Positions 24,390-33,094 are shown, counted from the stretch's first letter. The stretch is 41,705 nt of DNA from AWTP1-13 sp035550075 (GCA_035550075.1 DASZQG010000033.1:1-41705); one strand, 5' to 3'. The notes: generated by a model from the sequence alone, not told the origin. Translations and numbers: made by a program.

Positions 24390-24463
24390 TTGTTGCACTG
24401 CCGTAATCCCGCCGCGAGCGGGTTTGCGGGCCGCATTGCGCGCTGAGACGCAGCGCGAGCGGA

Positions 24464-27400
24464 TCAGGCGAACAGCTTGAGCTGCTTCTCGTCCTGGCCC
24501 TTGGTCTCACGGGCGAGTTGCTCGATGCGGTCGAACGGGACCTGCTCGGCGCTGATGAGCGAGCGCTGCGCCCGCATGGGCCGCACCAGCCCTTCCTGCA
24601 CGAGGTGGAACTCGCCAACCGTCTGTCCCGGCAGCACGGCGCCCGGATCGAGGCCGGACTCGCTTTGGAAGGCGGCGCGCAGCTTGCGCAGGGCCGTGTC
24701 CTCGCGCACGCGGCCGATGAACCACGAGGTGATCTGGTCGCGCGACTTGTAGTCGAGGTCGCCAGGAGACTGCGTGGCCAGCATGATGCCGAGGCCCGCT
24801 GATCGCGCGCGCTTGAGCAGGCTCTGCAGCGGCTCCGCGGTGGCGGGCTTGGCGTTGGCAGGGATGTAAAGATCGGCCTCGTCGAACATGACGACGGCCT
24901 GCAGCTCGTCGTTGGGATTGCGCTGGCAGAAGCGCAGCGCCTCGGAGAGAAACTGCGAGACCCAGAACAGGATGTTCTCGTTGTCGCCGAGGAAGCCCGT
25001 GTAGATGATCGAGAGGCGGGTGCGGTTCTCGTTGCGGCCGTAGCGGCCCTTGCCGAGCAGCGCTTCCATTCGCAGCGGCTCGCCGCCGCCCTCGAACAGA
25101 GCGGCGTTGCGGTGCCGCAGGCTGTCGAGCTGCGCCACCAGATCGCGGCGGATGCGGCCCGATGGGTCCATGCGTTGCGTCAGCTCGGTGAGCTCGGGGT
25201 CCTCGTCCTCCAGCAGGGCGATCAGGTCGGCCAGGGTCACTTCCTTGCTGAAGCGGCTGCCCAGGATGCGCAGGGCGACCGACAGCGTGCCGGACTGCTT
25301 CTGGTGGGTCGCGGAATTCTTGAAGTGCAGCATGTCGCCGAGCGCGGCCGCCGACAGATTGGCGAGGAGCTGCTGCTCCTGGTCGGGCAGCTCGTTGATA
25401 CCGTTCGGCAGCAGCGTGATCGAGATGGGGCGGCCGGAGGCGCGGCCGGGCGTGTAGACGGCAACGTCGATGCAATCGGCGAGCTTCTCGCGCTCGCCGC
25501 GGCGTTCGCTGTATTCGCCCTCCAGTGCGCGCCACACGTCGGGGTTGGCGTAGGAGCACAGGTCGCCCTTGCGGTCGATCAGCACCGCCGGAGTGCCCTT
25601 GAGCAGAAGCTGCTCGATGATGCACAGCGCCAGCGTGGTCTTGCCCGAGCCCGAGCCACCGAGCACGGCGGCGTGGCGCTTCAGCACGTCCTTGTTGAGC
25701 GTAATGCTCTTGTTGGAGCGGAGCGCGCGACCGGCCAGGATGCTGCCGGCGCCGTCGCCGACCTCATCGAGCAGGACCGAAAGCGGCAGGTCTTCCTCGC
25801 GCGGGCCAGCGCCGTTGACGGCCGCCTCGCTGCCCCACCCCGTCCAGTCGGCATTGTAGGGGCCGCCGGCCACGGCCGGATCGAGTGAGCGGGATTGCGG
25901 ACTGGCGTCGGCCGCGGTCGGCTCGGCGGTGTCGGCGCCGTTGTCGGCCGCCACGCGGCGACCGAACAGGTCAAGGCGAAGGAGCTGCACAAGAGCGGGA
26001 ATGTCGGAAAGCAGCTTGGTTCGCTCGAACCAGCCGGAAAAGCCCGGATCGTTGCGGCGCTGCGCGTGAAACTCGCGCACCGTCATCATCCGCTCCCAGT
26101 CGGCGATGGGCACCACGAGAGAGCGGCCGCCGGCGTCGCGGAATTTGCGGAACGCCTGCGCGGTCTGGTTCTTCTTGTTCTTGGCCGGGAACTCGCTCGC
26201 GCGCAGCAGGAAGCAGGTCCGGGAGTCCATGGCGCCGAGCACCCGGTCGAGCTGGCGCTTGAAGCCGCCGCCCTGCGTGGGCCGGTTGCACAGGAAGATG
26301 CGGACCTCGGCGTGGAAGCCCGTGTCGTGCCGCAGAGTCAGGTCGATCGCCGGCAGATCGTCGGCCAGCGTCGGCCGCTTGATGGACGGGGAGAGAGCAC
26401 CGCCCCATTCCTCCCGCATCAACCCCAGCGCGCCCGCCAGCACGTCGAGCAGTCCCTCGTCGTCGGGGGGTATTTCCGCCTCCGCCTGCGCCGTGAACCG
26501 CTCCCACTGGTCGCGATATTCAACCGGCGCGGCATCGCGCGGCTCCTCGTTGCGGTCACCGAAGCCCAGGGCCGCCGCCAATGTTGAAATGAAGCTCGGC
26601 TTGTCGTCGGCCGTCTCACCAGCTTGGCCGCGCGCACGGGCCTGCGCCAGCTCCAGGATGCGGCGCGTGGAGAGGCCGCTGAACTCGTGCGGGAACTCTG
26701 GGCCGAAATAGATCGCCGGGTCCGCTGTGGTGCCGTTGGAGCCGTCCTGCTCCAGGCGGCGGGCGATGATGAGCCGGGCCTCCTCGGCCGTGCGCGTCTC
26801 GATCAGCGGCACTGGGCCGGCTTTCTCGATGCGATCGATATAGGACTGTGCCAGCGCCTCCCGTACCTTCTCGTAGAAATCGCCAAGACATGACACCAGC
26901 ACGATCGCTGTCGGCACGCGATTGGCGATCTGGATCAGGTCGCGCGCGGCCTTCGAGAAGCGCTCCTGGTAGTCGTCGAAGAAGCGCAGGTCCTCGACCT
27001 GGTCGATGCAGAACACGAGCGCGGCGTGGTCGACGCCCCACATCAGCCGGCCGAGCGAGTCGATGATCTCGAACGCGCGCCCGTCGCCGCTGTTGGGGTC
27101 GAGCGCGGCCACCGCCTCGTGCGCCAGCTCGGTCAGCGGGCGGCCGTACAGGTATTGGCGCACCCGCTGGTCGATGCGCGGATCGGCGCGCTGCAGGTAA
27201 AGCAGCGCGCGGATGATGTTGATATCGAGGTTCTGGCCGGCGAACTTCGGCGCTGCGACGATGGTGTCGGCGAGCGACAGGACAAGCTTGGCGAGCGAGG
27301 CGTCGCTGAGCTTGGTGTCGCGCAGCTTCTCGAGCTGGTCGGCCGGCAGCACGGCGGGATCGCTGACCAGCCGGTTGGTGAGGCGCTGCAACGCACTCTC

Positions 27401-27793
27401 GCCGCCGGCGTCGGGATCGTAGGGCTTTTCCAGCGAGTTGATCAGCCGGCGCAGGTAGTAGTCGGCGTAGTTGGCGACGTCGGGCGTCATCTGCGCGTAG
27501 CCGAAGTACGCCTTGCCGGCGCGGTGCGAGGAGGTGCGCAGCGCGCGGATCAGGTGGGTCTTCCCGGCGCCGGACTGGCCGTGAAACAGCAGGATGCGGG
27601 CCTGGCCGGAGGAGGGCGGCTCGGCGCCGGTGACCGCGTCGAGCAGCTCGGCGAATTTGCGCCGCGCCGGGGCGTGCACGATCTCCACGTCGACGGGATC
27701 GGCCCGCCAGAGGTCATCCTCCCAGGTGATGCTGTGCTCGAACAGCGCGGACAGGCGGTCCGGGTTCGGCATGACTTCAGTGGCAGAGCGCAT
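24464..27793 (-). CDS. Dual P-loop ATPase: N-terminal AAA-like domain plus C-terminal HerA/VirB4-like domain
   Basis: 1109 residues; ATG at 27793 with TGAGG 6 bp upstream. Domain 1 (~40-385) is a STAND/ORC-like ATPase with Walker A GQSGAGKT (72-79) and Walker B VFCIDQVED (260-268). Residues ~480-610 form a mixed alpha/beta domain (AEVRIFLCNRP, CFLLRASEFP, GGRSLVVPI) that could be a nuclease-like or sensor fold without a clear active site. Residues ~615-665 are a linker. Domain 2 (~680-1095) is HerA/FtsK-like: Walker A GGSGSGKT (712-719), Walker B AVVMFDEADLYIP (D971, E972) and LATQSPGDLD with Gln1008. HerA-type domains form hexamers that pump DNA or protein. It follows the 368-residue gene by 37 bp, so one operon. 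Role unknown; defence, DNA processing or secretion are possible. Confidence 0.88.
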   Translation of the reverse strand: MRSATEVMPNPDRLSALFEHSITWEDDLWRADPVDVEIVHAPARRKFAELLDAVTGAEPPSSGQARILLFHGQSGAGKTHLIRALRTSSHRAGKAYFGYAQMTPDVANYADYYLRRLINSLEKPYDPDAGGESALQRLTNRLVSDPAVLPADQLEKLRDTKLSDASLAKLVLSLADTIVAAPKFAGQNLDINIIRALLYLQRADPRIDQRVRQYLYGRPLTELAHEAVAALDPNSGDGRAFEIIDSLGRLMWGVDHAALVFCIDQVEDLRFFDDYQERFSKAARDLIQIANRVPTAIVLVSCLGDFYEKVREALAQSYIDRIEKAGPVPLIETRTAEEARLIIARRLEQDGSNGTTADPAIYFGPEFPHEFSGLSTRRILELAQARARGQAGETADDKPSFISTLAAALGFGDRNEEPRDAAPVEYRDQWERFTAQAEAEIPPDDEGLLDVLAGALGLMREEWGGALSPSIKRPTLADDLPAIDLTLRHDTGFHAEVRIFLCNRPTQGGGFKRQLDRVLGAMDSRTCFLLRASEFPAKNKKNQTAQAFRKFRDAGGRSLVVPIADWERMMTVREFHAQRRNDPGFSGWFERTKLLSDIPALVQLLRLDLFGRRVAADNGADTAEPTAADASPQSRSLDPAVAGGPYNADWTGWGSEAAVNGAGPREEDLPLSVLLDEVGDGAGSILAGRALRSNKSITLNKDVLKRHAAVLGGSGSGKTTLALCIIEQLLLKGTPAVLIDRKGDLCSYANPDVWRALEGEYSERRGEREKLADCIDVAVYTPGRASGRPISITLLPNGINELPDQEQQLLANLSAAALGDMLHFKNSATHQKQSGTLSVALRILGSRFSKEVTLADLIALLEDEDPELTELTQRMDPSGRIRRDLVAQLDSLRHRNAALFEGGGEPLRMEALLGKGRYGRNENRTRLSIIYTGFLGDNENILFWVSQFLSEALRFCQRNPNDELQAVVMFDEADLYIPANAKPATAEPLQSLLKRARSAGLGIMLATQSPGDLDYKSRDQITSWFIGRVREDTALRKLRAAFQSESGLDPGAVLPGQTVGEFHLVQEGLVRPMRAQRSLISAEQVPFDRIEQLARETKGQDEKQLKLFA

Positions 27794-27830
27794 GCAACCT
27801 CAATTCGATACGATCGTTCCCGGCTCGGCC

Positions 27831-28937
27831 TCAGCGGTCGACTCGGATGAAATGGAACACCGCGTTCTTGAAGACGACTTTGGACTGGCGCAGGACATCC
27901 TGGTCCTCATCCTTCAAGTCGGCGTGTGTCAGTTCGAGTTCGCCCGCGCCATGGGCCTCGGCGAGCATGCATTTGAACTCGATCTCGGAGAGACCCCAGT
28001 CCGGCCGCTTCTGGCTGATCCCGCGCCAGACGTGCGAGATGTAGGCCCGGCGATTGCCAGCCCAACCTTGCGCGTAGCTCGCCGCGTGCCGGCGCACCTC
28101 GGATGCGAAGCCCGAAAGGTCGGGACGATCGCCAATTGCTGGCGCAGCGGCAGGCGCCGCCGGGCGGCTGGCAGGGGTTGGACGCAGGGCCGGGCGCACA
28201 ATTGGGGGCGCGGCGGCGGCGGTCGCCTGAACGAAGCGGTGGAGGACAGCAGCGCGCAGCGTATCGAGGTCGGCCGATGCCGCGCCGACGTGCTCGGCGG
28301 CCAGGGCGGCGACGAGGCGCGCGTCCGTTCCGAAATCGCGGGGCGCGCTCGAGAGCTGCGCAGCCAGCAGCCGGCTGGCCTTGGCTGTCAGCCCGGACTT
28401 GCGGGCAAGCGTGGCCGGCAGTTTGTCGCCGAAGGCGCGTGCCAGGGCATGCGCGGCAAGTGCCGAGCGCAGTCGCGTCGGCGTGGCGAGACCCTTGATC
28501 TTGAGCCGGTAGCCGTGCACCAGGATGGCGGCGCGTAACCCCTCGGGAGTCATCAGAGCGCCCAGCTTTTTGAGGTTCTCGCCTTCGCAGCCGAGGGCCT
28601 TGGCGACGAGGCGCAGGTTGCACACGTCGCTCCAGATGCGCGGCATGCGTCCGGTTCTGATGCCGAGAAAGGCAGTGGCACGGGCGATGCCGGCGTCGGT
28701 GGCTTCTACGCGCTTGGCCACCGGCCGCACCAGCGCGGCCGCGAGCAAACCATCGACCTCGCGGCCGATCAGAGCCTGCCAGCCTGCCTTCGAAAAAGCG
28801 TGACCCGCAAACGGCGCGAGGTCGGCCGCGATGGTCCCGCGCGTCACGCCGCGCAGGGCGCAGGCGATGCGCACGAGGACAATCTCGCGCAGGCGGCCTG
28901 TGTCGAGGGTGGCGCCGTTCTCAATGTTGTCGAGCAT
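27831..28937 (-). CDS. Unrecognised 368-residue partner of the dual ATPase
   Basis: The ATG at 28937 has GGGAGG 9 bp upstream and is chosen over ATGs further up (29039 has no ribosome site). Residues ~12-95 look like a winged-helix domain (REIVLVRIACALRG, then GLLAAALVRPVAKRVEATDAG). Residues ~98-240 are helical. Residues ~240-270 are an Ala/Pro linker. Residues ~275-368 form a compact C-terminal domain with RAYISHVWRGI, EIEFKCMLAEAHGAGELELTHADL and a final FHFIRV strand, which I believe recurs in other bacterial proteins but cannot name. No nuclease or protease motif is seen. It precedes the ATPase by 37 bp and probably loads, regulates or targets it. Confidence 0.8.
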   Translation of the reverse strand: MLDNIENGATLDTGRLREIVLVRIACALRGVTRGTIAADLAPFAGHAFSKAGWQALIGREVDGLLAAALVRPVAKRVEATDAGIARATAFLGIRTGRMPRIWSDVCNLRLVAKALGCEGENLKKLGALMTPEGLRAAILVHGYRLKIKGLATPTRLRSALAAHALARAFGDKLPATLARKSGLTAKASRLLAAQLSSAPRDFGTDARLVAALAAEHVGAASADLDTLRAAVLHRFVQATAAAAPPIVRPALRPTPASRPAAPAAAPAIGDRPDLSGFASEVRRHAASYAQGWAGNRRAYISHVWRGISQKRPDWGLSEIEFKCMLAEAHGAGELELTHADLKDEDQDVLRQSKVVFKNAVFHFIRVDR

Positions 28938-29383
28938 CGCCGCTTGCCTCCCTGTACGAGCGGGCAAACGTTGCACCCGCAAGGGCGCAAACGTGATGTC
29001 ACGGCCGGACGCGCGAATCACCGGGAGCTTCGGCGCCATTTTGTTGAAACCGCGCAGAAAGCCAAGTGCAGCCGTGGGCTCGCAGATTCGCGGTGGCCGG
29101 CGCGCCCGGCGCCGGGTGCCCGTTTCCCGCGCTTCGCCCAACTCAGGTCAAGATTGGCGTGTCATTTTCCCGCCGGGGACACAGGGCACGCCGTTCGGTC
29201 ATCACATCTTCTCCTGCGCCAAGGCCGCGTCAGCGGCGCGCGCAGCGGCAATTGCCGATGGCGACCACGCGCTTGCCCGCGGCCCCACCGGACGGGAGCC
29301 GCCGAATAGCGTTAATCGGCGGTTAACGGGTTCAAGCTCATGCTGATTCGTGCTCTCAGGCGCGTATCGGCGGGAGAAGACTG
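28938..29383. other. 446-bp divergent intergenic region
   Basis: The left half must hold the promoter of the 368-residue gene. An open 19-codon ORF on the minus strand (29143-29202) with a GGAG site was seen but is too weak to call. The right half holds a perfect CtrA-type box at 29312-29327 and the ribosome site of the lipoprotein gene. Nothing else is supported. Confidence 0.5.
29312..29327 (+). promoter_or_regulatory. CtrA box (TTAA-N7-TTAAC)
   Basis: TTAA at 29312-29315, seven bases, then TTAAC at 29323-29327: an exact match to the CtrA consensus of alphaproteobacteria. It lies 57 bp before the ATG of the CAP-domain lipoprotein, a typical promoter position. The window also encodes ChpT, the phosphotransferase that feeds CtrA. 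Confidence 0.65.
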
Positions 29384-30031
29384 ATGTATCGCGTAGTGAT
29401 ACCCGCAATTGCCTCTCTATGGCTTGCCGGCTGCGGCATGGGGATGGGCTCGCCGCTGTCGAGCGGCTTCGCCGAGTCGAGCCAGCCCACCGGGGCGCTA
29501 TCCAACCGCACGTCCTATGCCGCCGACGTCGGCGCGGCAAAGCCACAGCGCCAGGCGAAGGCCGACGACCAGATCCCGAAAGGAACCTTCGAGAAGGCGC
29601 CGCATGGCGCGCTCGCCGACCGCGACTACAGCCATACGCGCCTCGACTCGGAGAAGGCCGTGGCGCTGATCAACGCGTATCGCAAGAGCAAGGGGTTGAA
29701 GCCGCTCACGCTCAACGCGCAACTGACCGAAGCCGCCAAGGCGCACTCGGCCGATCTCGCCAAGTGGGACCGCATCTCGCACTACGGCTCGGATGGCTCC
29801 AACCCGTGGGACCGCGTGAAGCGCGCCGGCTATCACGCCAAGCTGGCGGCCGAGAACGTGGGTACCGGCCAGGTTACCATCGAAGAAGTGATGAAGGGCT
29901 GGGAAGCGAGCCCGGGCCACAACAAGAACCTTCTGCTGGCTGACGCCAGGCACATGGGGATCGCGCTCGTGCAGGATCCCAAGACCGAGTTCAAGACGTT
30001 CTGGACGCTCGTGATCGGCGCGCCGCTTTAA
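29384..30031 (+). CDS. CAP/SCP-domain lipoprotein
   Basis: 215 residues. A lipoprotein signal ends at the lipobox LAGC (Cys17), so the mature protein is membrane-tethered in the periplasm. Residues ~20-80 are a polar linker. The CAP (SCP/PR-1) domain spans ~88-212: ALINAYRKSKGLKPL, AKAHSADLA with the first His, HYGSDG with the second, AENVGTG, and WEASPGHNKNLLL. These pocket residues are conserved in bacterial CAP proteins, whose biochemical role is mostly unknown (lipid binding and wall association are proposed). An exact CtrA box stands 57 bp upstream, so cell-cycle control is likely. GGGAG precedes the ATG. Confidence 0.9.
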   Translation: MYRVVIPAIASLWLAGCGMGMGSPLSSGFAESSQPTGALSNRTSYAADVGAAKPQRQAKADDQIPKGTFEKAPHGALADRDYSHTRLDSEKAVALINAYRKSKGLKPLTLNAQLTEAAKAHSADLAKWDRISHYGSDGSNPWDRVKRAGYHAKLAAENVGTGQVTIEEVMKGWEASPGHNKNLLLADARHMGIALVQDPKTEFKTFWTLVIGAPL

Positions 30032-30056
30032 GCGCAAGCTGAGCCGATTTTCCCTA

Positions 30057-30085
30057 CGACGGCGCGCATTCGCGCGCAGCCGTCG
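30057..30085 (+). terminator. Possible terminator hairpin after the CAP gene
   Basis: CGACGGCGCGC (30057-30067) pairs with the arm at 30072-30085 apart from a two-base AG bulge. No T-run follows, so it would be a stable stem rather than a textbook intrinsic terminator. Confidence 0.35.
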
Positions 30086-30206
30086 CGGCACCACTGTTTC
30101 CCGACGGAAGACGTTGCAGAGCCCCGTTAGGGTTTTCGCTTGCACGGATGGCAACGGCCACCGCCGTTCGCCGTGGCTTTGAACGCTCACTAAGGAGACA
30201 GAAGTA

Positions 30207-30605
30207 ATGCGCTTTGGCTATGTTGCGGTGTTGGCGGGAACGATTGCAGGCCTCGGACTGGTTCCGGCAACGGCACGTGCTGCGGGGTGGGAGCAGCTTG
30301 GCTGCCGCAGCGTTGGGTTTCTCGTCGACAAGGATGTGATCAGGGTCGGGCGGCAGGAGGGGCGTTTCAAGGCCATCCGCCTGAAGGTTGCTGGCAACAA
30401 GATCTATGTCCGGGATCTCAAGGTCGTTTACGCGAACGGCGCTCCCGATGATCTTCCCGTGCGCAACGAAATCCGCGCCGGCGGAGAGACGCGCCCGATC
30501 GACCTGAGGGGCGCGCGGCGCGCGATCCGGCAGATCGAGATGACGTATCGCTCCCAGCCGAGCTTCAAGGGGCGCGCGAACGTTTGCGTGGAGGGCCTCT
30601 CCTAG
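30207..30605 (+). CDS. Secreted DUF2541-family protein
   Basis: 132 residues; ATG preceded by AAGGAGA. A signal peptide covers residues 1-25 (cleavage near ARAA). The mature part is a small beta-rich domain: WEQLGCRSVGFLVDKDVIRVG, then FKAIRLKVAGNKIYVRDLKVVYANG and RPIDLRGARRAIRQIEMTYRS, which I recognise as DUF2541. Two Cys (one near residue 33, one near 128) may form a disulfide. It is periplasmic and of unknown function. Confidence 0.8.
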   Translation: MRFGYVAVLAGTIAGLGLVPATARAAGWEQLGCRSVGFLVDKDVIRVGRQEGRFKAIRLKVAGNKIYVRDLKVVYANGAPDDLPVRNEIRAGGETRPIDLRGARRAIRQIEMTYRSQPSFKGRANVCVEGLS

Positions 30606-30649
30606 GAGAGCCAGGGGCCGCGCGTCGCCTCCTGCGGCGGCGGTCCTCG

Positions 30650-30841
30650 CTAGATGTCGTGGGCGCGCGCAGCCGCGCGCTCGCGGGCGCGCTCGGCAAC
30701 GCCCGCCCAGGCATGGCTTCGCGCGGCATTGCCCTTGAGATCGTGCAGCGTGGCAAAGAACTCCGCCACGTCCGCAGCCAGCGCGCCATGGCGCCCCTCC
30801 AGGACGGCAGCCATCGCCTCCACCTCCGCAAAGGTGGGCAT
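30650..30841 (-). CDS. Small helical hypothetical protein
   Basis: 63 residues from the ATG at 30841, which has GAGGGGA at close spacing. An in-frame ATG at 30874 would add 11 residues. The protein is almost all helix (FAEVEAMAAVLEGRHG, ADVAEFFATLHDLKG) with an Ala/Arg end. Composition is normal for a real gene and unlike the overlapping frames. I do not recognise it. The frame extends far upstream into low-quality sequence, so the upstream part is not used. Confidence 0.55.
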   Translation of the reverse strand: MPTFAEVEAMAAVLEGRHGALAADVAEFFATLHDLKGNAARSHAWAGVAERARERAAARAHDI

Positions 30842-31154
30842 CGCATTCCCCTCGAATTGCCAGTTCGACGACATCTGCCGTTCCGTGACGCCTGTTAATG
30901 TCTCGTCAAGCAAGATCAGCGCCACGGGTGCGCCGGCTGCAGGCGCCCCAGCTTGGTAACTGCGCGGTAGGGTTAATGCGCCGCGCCGGCGGCCCGCACA
31001 GGGCCGCTGGCGGGCAGAATTCCGGGCCGTATCAAGGGCGAGACACGCGCCGCCAGCCGCCTGGAGGCCTTCCTGGCCCGCGCGGGAGACATCCAGAACG
31101 GGACGGGGCGCGGTAGCCGGGACAGGGCCACTCTCGAGCCCGTCCGCAGAGCCG

Positions 31155-32177
31155 TTAAGGAGTTTTGCGGGACGGCGCGGCGTTGGCCGCCTTCTTCGCC
31201 GCTGCCGGTGCCTTCGTCTTGTGTTTGGCCACCGCGTGTTCCCGTTTGCGATGCTTGCGAGCCTTGCGCGCGTGGTGGTTGCCGCAAACCCAGGACGACA
31301 CGGTTTTGCGCACGGTGACCGGCCCCTTGGCGTCCGGTTCGCGCGGCAGCGTGCTGATCGTTTGCGCGGGAAACAGCGACTTCCAGGGGAGGGTCTGGAA
31401 ACCGTGCTCGAGCAGGCTGGCCGCACGCTCGGCGCGATCATTGCCGCTGCGGGCGCCCAGCACGACGGCGATCAGGCGGTGCCCGTCGCGCGTGGCGCTC
31501 GCCACCATGTTGAAGCCGGCATCGCAGATGAAGCCGGTCTTGAGGCCGTCGGCGCCTTCGTAGTGGAGCAGCAGCTTGTTGTGCGTGTGCAGACGCCGCT
31601 TGCCCAGGTGCATGTCGACCATCGACCAGAGGCCGGCGTAGTTGGGGTAATCGCGCAGCACGGCGGTGGTGAGGATTGCAAGGTCGCGCGCGGTGGTGAC
31701 CTGCTCGTCGGCGGGCAGGCCGTTGGCGTTGACGTACTTGGTGCGCGTCATGCCGAGGCGGGCGGCGGTCGCGTTCATGCGCTGCACGAAGGCGTCCTCT
31801 GAGCCCGAGATGGCTTCCGCCAGCATGACAGCGACGTCGTTGGCCGACTTCACGACCAGCGCCTCAAGCGCGGTTTGAACCGTCATCTCGCTGCCGACCG
31901 GAACCCCGACCTTGCTCGGCGGCTGGCTGTGGGCGAGCTCCGAGCAGCTGATCTTCGTCTCCGGCGTGATGGTGCCCTGCTTGATTGCCTCGAAGGCGAC
32001 GTAGGCTGTCATGATCTTGGTGAGCGAGGCGGGATGCCACTGGTCGTCGGGATCCTCCGCGTACAGCACCATGCCGTTGGCGACGTCGAACAGCAGGGCG
32101 GGGCCGGCCTGCGCTGCCGATACTGTCAGGACAACCGCTGCCGCGGCGATGAAGGTCCGTGCGATCTTCGCCAGCAT
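31155..32177 (-). CDS. D-alanyl-D-alanine carboxypeptidase (S11, PBP5/6 type)
   Basis: 340 residues. A signal peptide (1-24, cleavage at AQA-G) leads to the S11 penicillin-binding domain: S51-LT-K54, S111-A-N113 and K213-T-G215 form the active site. It removes the terminal D-Ala from pentapeptides in the periplasm and so limits cross-linking. After ~residue 290 comes a Lys/His/Ala/Pro-rich basic tail in place of the amphipathic membrane anchor typical of DacA; the tail could bind wall or membrane acids. GAGGG precedes the ATG. Confidence 0.92.
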   Translation of the reverse strand: MLAKIARTFIAAAAVVLTVSAAQAGPALLFDVANGMVLYAEDPDDQWHPASLTKIMTAYVAFEAIKQGTITPETKISCSELAHSQPPSKVGVPVGSEMTVQTALEALVVKSANDVAVMLAEAISGSEDAFVQRMNATAARLGMTRTKYVNANGLPADEQVTTARDLAILTTAVLRDYPNYAGLWSMVDMHLGKRRLHTHNKLLLHYEGADGLKTGFICDAGFNMVASATRDGHRLIAVVLGARSGNDRAERAASLLEHGFQTLPWKSLFPAQTISTLPREPDAKGPVTVRKTVSSWVCGNHHARKARKHRKREHAVAKHKTKAPAAAKKAANAAPSRKTP

Positions 32178-32446
32178 TCACACCCTCGTTGACCCGCCCG
32201 CATGAACTTGCGCCCATATGAGGCGTTTTTTCGTCCGCCCCAGCCGGGTGGCCGAGTGCCGATACGATGGCTTCGCGCGCGTGACCTCGATGACACGACC
32301 GCCACGCCAGCCGGCAGCTCGCGGCGGCCCCTGTCTCAAGGTCCGGCTTTGTAACAACGCCCCCACGCCGGCGCAACACGGGCTGCAGCCGCGCTCGAGG
32401 TCGGTGACAGGCTTGAGCGTGCCGTGAGGCGCTCCGCAAGCGTGCC

Positions 32447-32532
32447 TGGTGCCCCAGGAGGGACTTGAACCCCCACGTCCTTGCGGACACTGGATTTTGA
32501 GTCCAGCGCGTCTACCGTTCCACCACTGGGGC
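32447..32532 (-). tRNA. tRNA-Leu (anticodon CAA)
   Basis: The acceptor stem GCCCCAG/CTGGGGC, a T-arm GGGGGTTCAAGTCCCTC and a long variable arm TGTCCGCAAGGACG mark a class II tRNA. The anticodon stem CTGGA/TCCAG encloses CTCAAAA, giving anticodon CAA for UUG codons. CCA is encoded. Flanks show no integrase or attachment repeat. Confidence 0.97.
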
Positions 32533-32612
32533 TGTCAGGGCACTCGGCGGACCGGCATCATAGTGATGGACCACCGAGCGTCAACGCGGGCGCGGGCGGG
32601 CGAGCGCGCAGC

Positions 32613-32981
32613 CTAGAGCAGGCCGGCCTCGGCCAGCTTGCTGCGCAGGGACTCGCGGTCGAAGGGCTTCATGACGTAGTCGTCGGCGCCGGCCGTCAGT
32701 GTGCGCGTGATGTCGGCGGTGTCGTTCTCGGTCGTGCAGTAGAGGATGTAGGGACGCTTGCCGTTCGCGGTCATCGTGCGCAGCGAGGTGAGGAACTCCA
32801 CGGTGCCCATGCCGGGCATGTGAAAGTCGAACATGATGGCGTCGGGCATGCTCTGCTGGATCTGCTCCAGCGCGTCCTTGCCGCTTTCGGCTTCGCTGAT
32901 TTCGAACTTGAGGTTCTCGAGGATGCGCCGCGCGACCTTGCGCACGACATTGGAGTCATCGACCACCAGGCAGGTTTTCAT
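32613..32981 (-). CDS. Single-domain response regulator (CheY-like receiver)
   Basis: 122 residues, receiver domain only. Acidic pair D8-D9, phospho-acceptor D52 in IMFDFHMPG, Thr83 and Lys105 are all present, so phosphorylation should be possible. With no output domain it must act by protein contact or pass phosphate on. It lies 143 bp downstream of chpT on the same strand, with a near-CtrA box between. Candidates are a DivK/CpdR-like role or a partner of ChpT; sequence alone does not decide, and it is not clearly either. Confidence 0.93.
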   Translation of the reverse strand: MKTCLVVDDSNVVRKVARRILENLKFEISEAESGKDALEQIQQSMPDAIMFDFHMPGMGTVEFLTSLRTMTANGKRPYILYCTTENDTADITRTLTAGADDYVMKPFDRESLRSKLAEAGLL

Positions 32982-33079
32982 GCCGTCCTCGAGTGTGGGC
33001 GGCGACCGCCGCGATGAAAACAGGCCGCGACCGCGCTCGGCTGGGCCGAACCGGTTCGTCGAAGCGTGGGCGAAATGGG

Positions 33080-33094
33080 TTAAGAATGCGTTGA
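33080..33094 (-). promoter_or_regulatory. Near-consensus CtrA box upstream of the receiver gene
   Basis: Read on the minus strand it is TCAA-N7-TTAAC, one mismatch from the consensus. It lies 99 bp before the receiver ATG and just beyond the chpT stop. Feedback of CtrA on its own phosphorelay neighbours is plausible but inferred. Confidence 0.4.

Larger units (their letters stand above)
23867..24463. other. 597-bp intergenic region rich in hairpins
   Basis: No gene of normal size is supported. The part near 23867-24080 shows nothing I can name. From 24083 to 24389 there are two strong inverted repeats, several weaker ones and a possible 30-codon membrane-peptide gene, listed separately. Bases 24310-24385 are clearly AT-richer than the rest and may hold a promoter. 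Confidence 0.5.

Noticed and set aside
29143..29202. 19-codon minus-strand ORF with a GGAG site
   Set aside because: Arg-rich, no membrane span or conservation evidence; could be a leader peptide but unsupported.
32211..32231. Short CGCC/GGCG stem followed by TTTTTT on the plus strand
   Set aside because: The stem is only 4-5 bp and no plus-strand gene ends here; it is more likely part of the carboxypeptidase promoter region.
32218..32427. 69-codon plus-strand frame before the tRNA
   Set aside because: Arg/Pro-rich composition typical of shadow frames and no family resemblance.
32447..32532. tRNA-Leu as integration site of a mobile element
   Set aside because: No integrase, no duplicated tRNA 3' end and no change in gene character are seen nearby.
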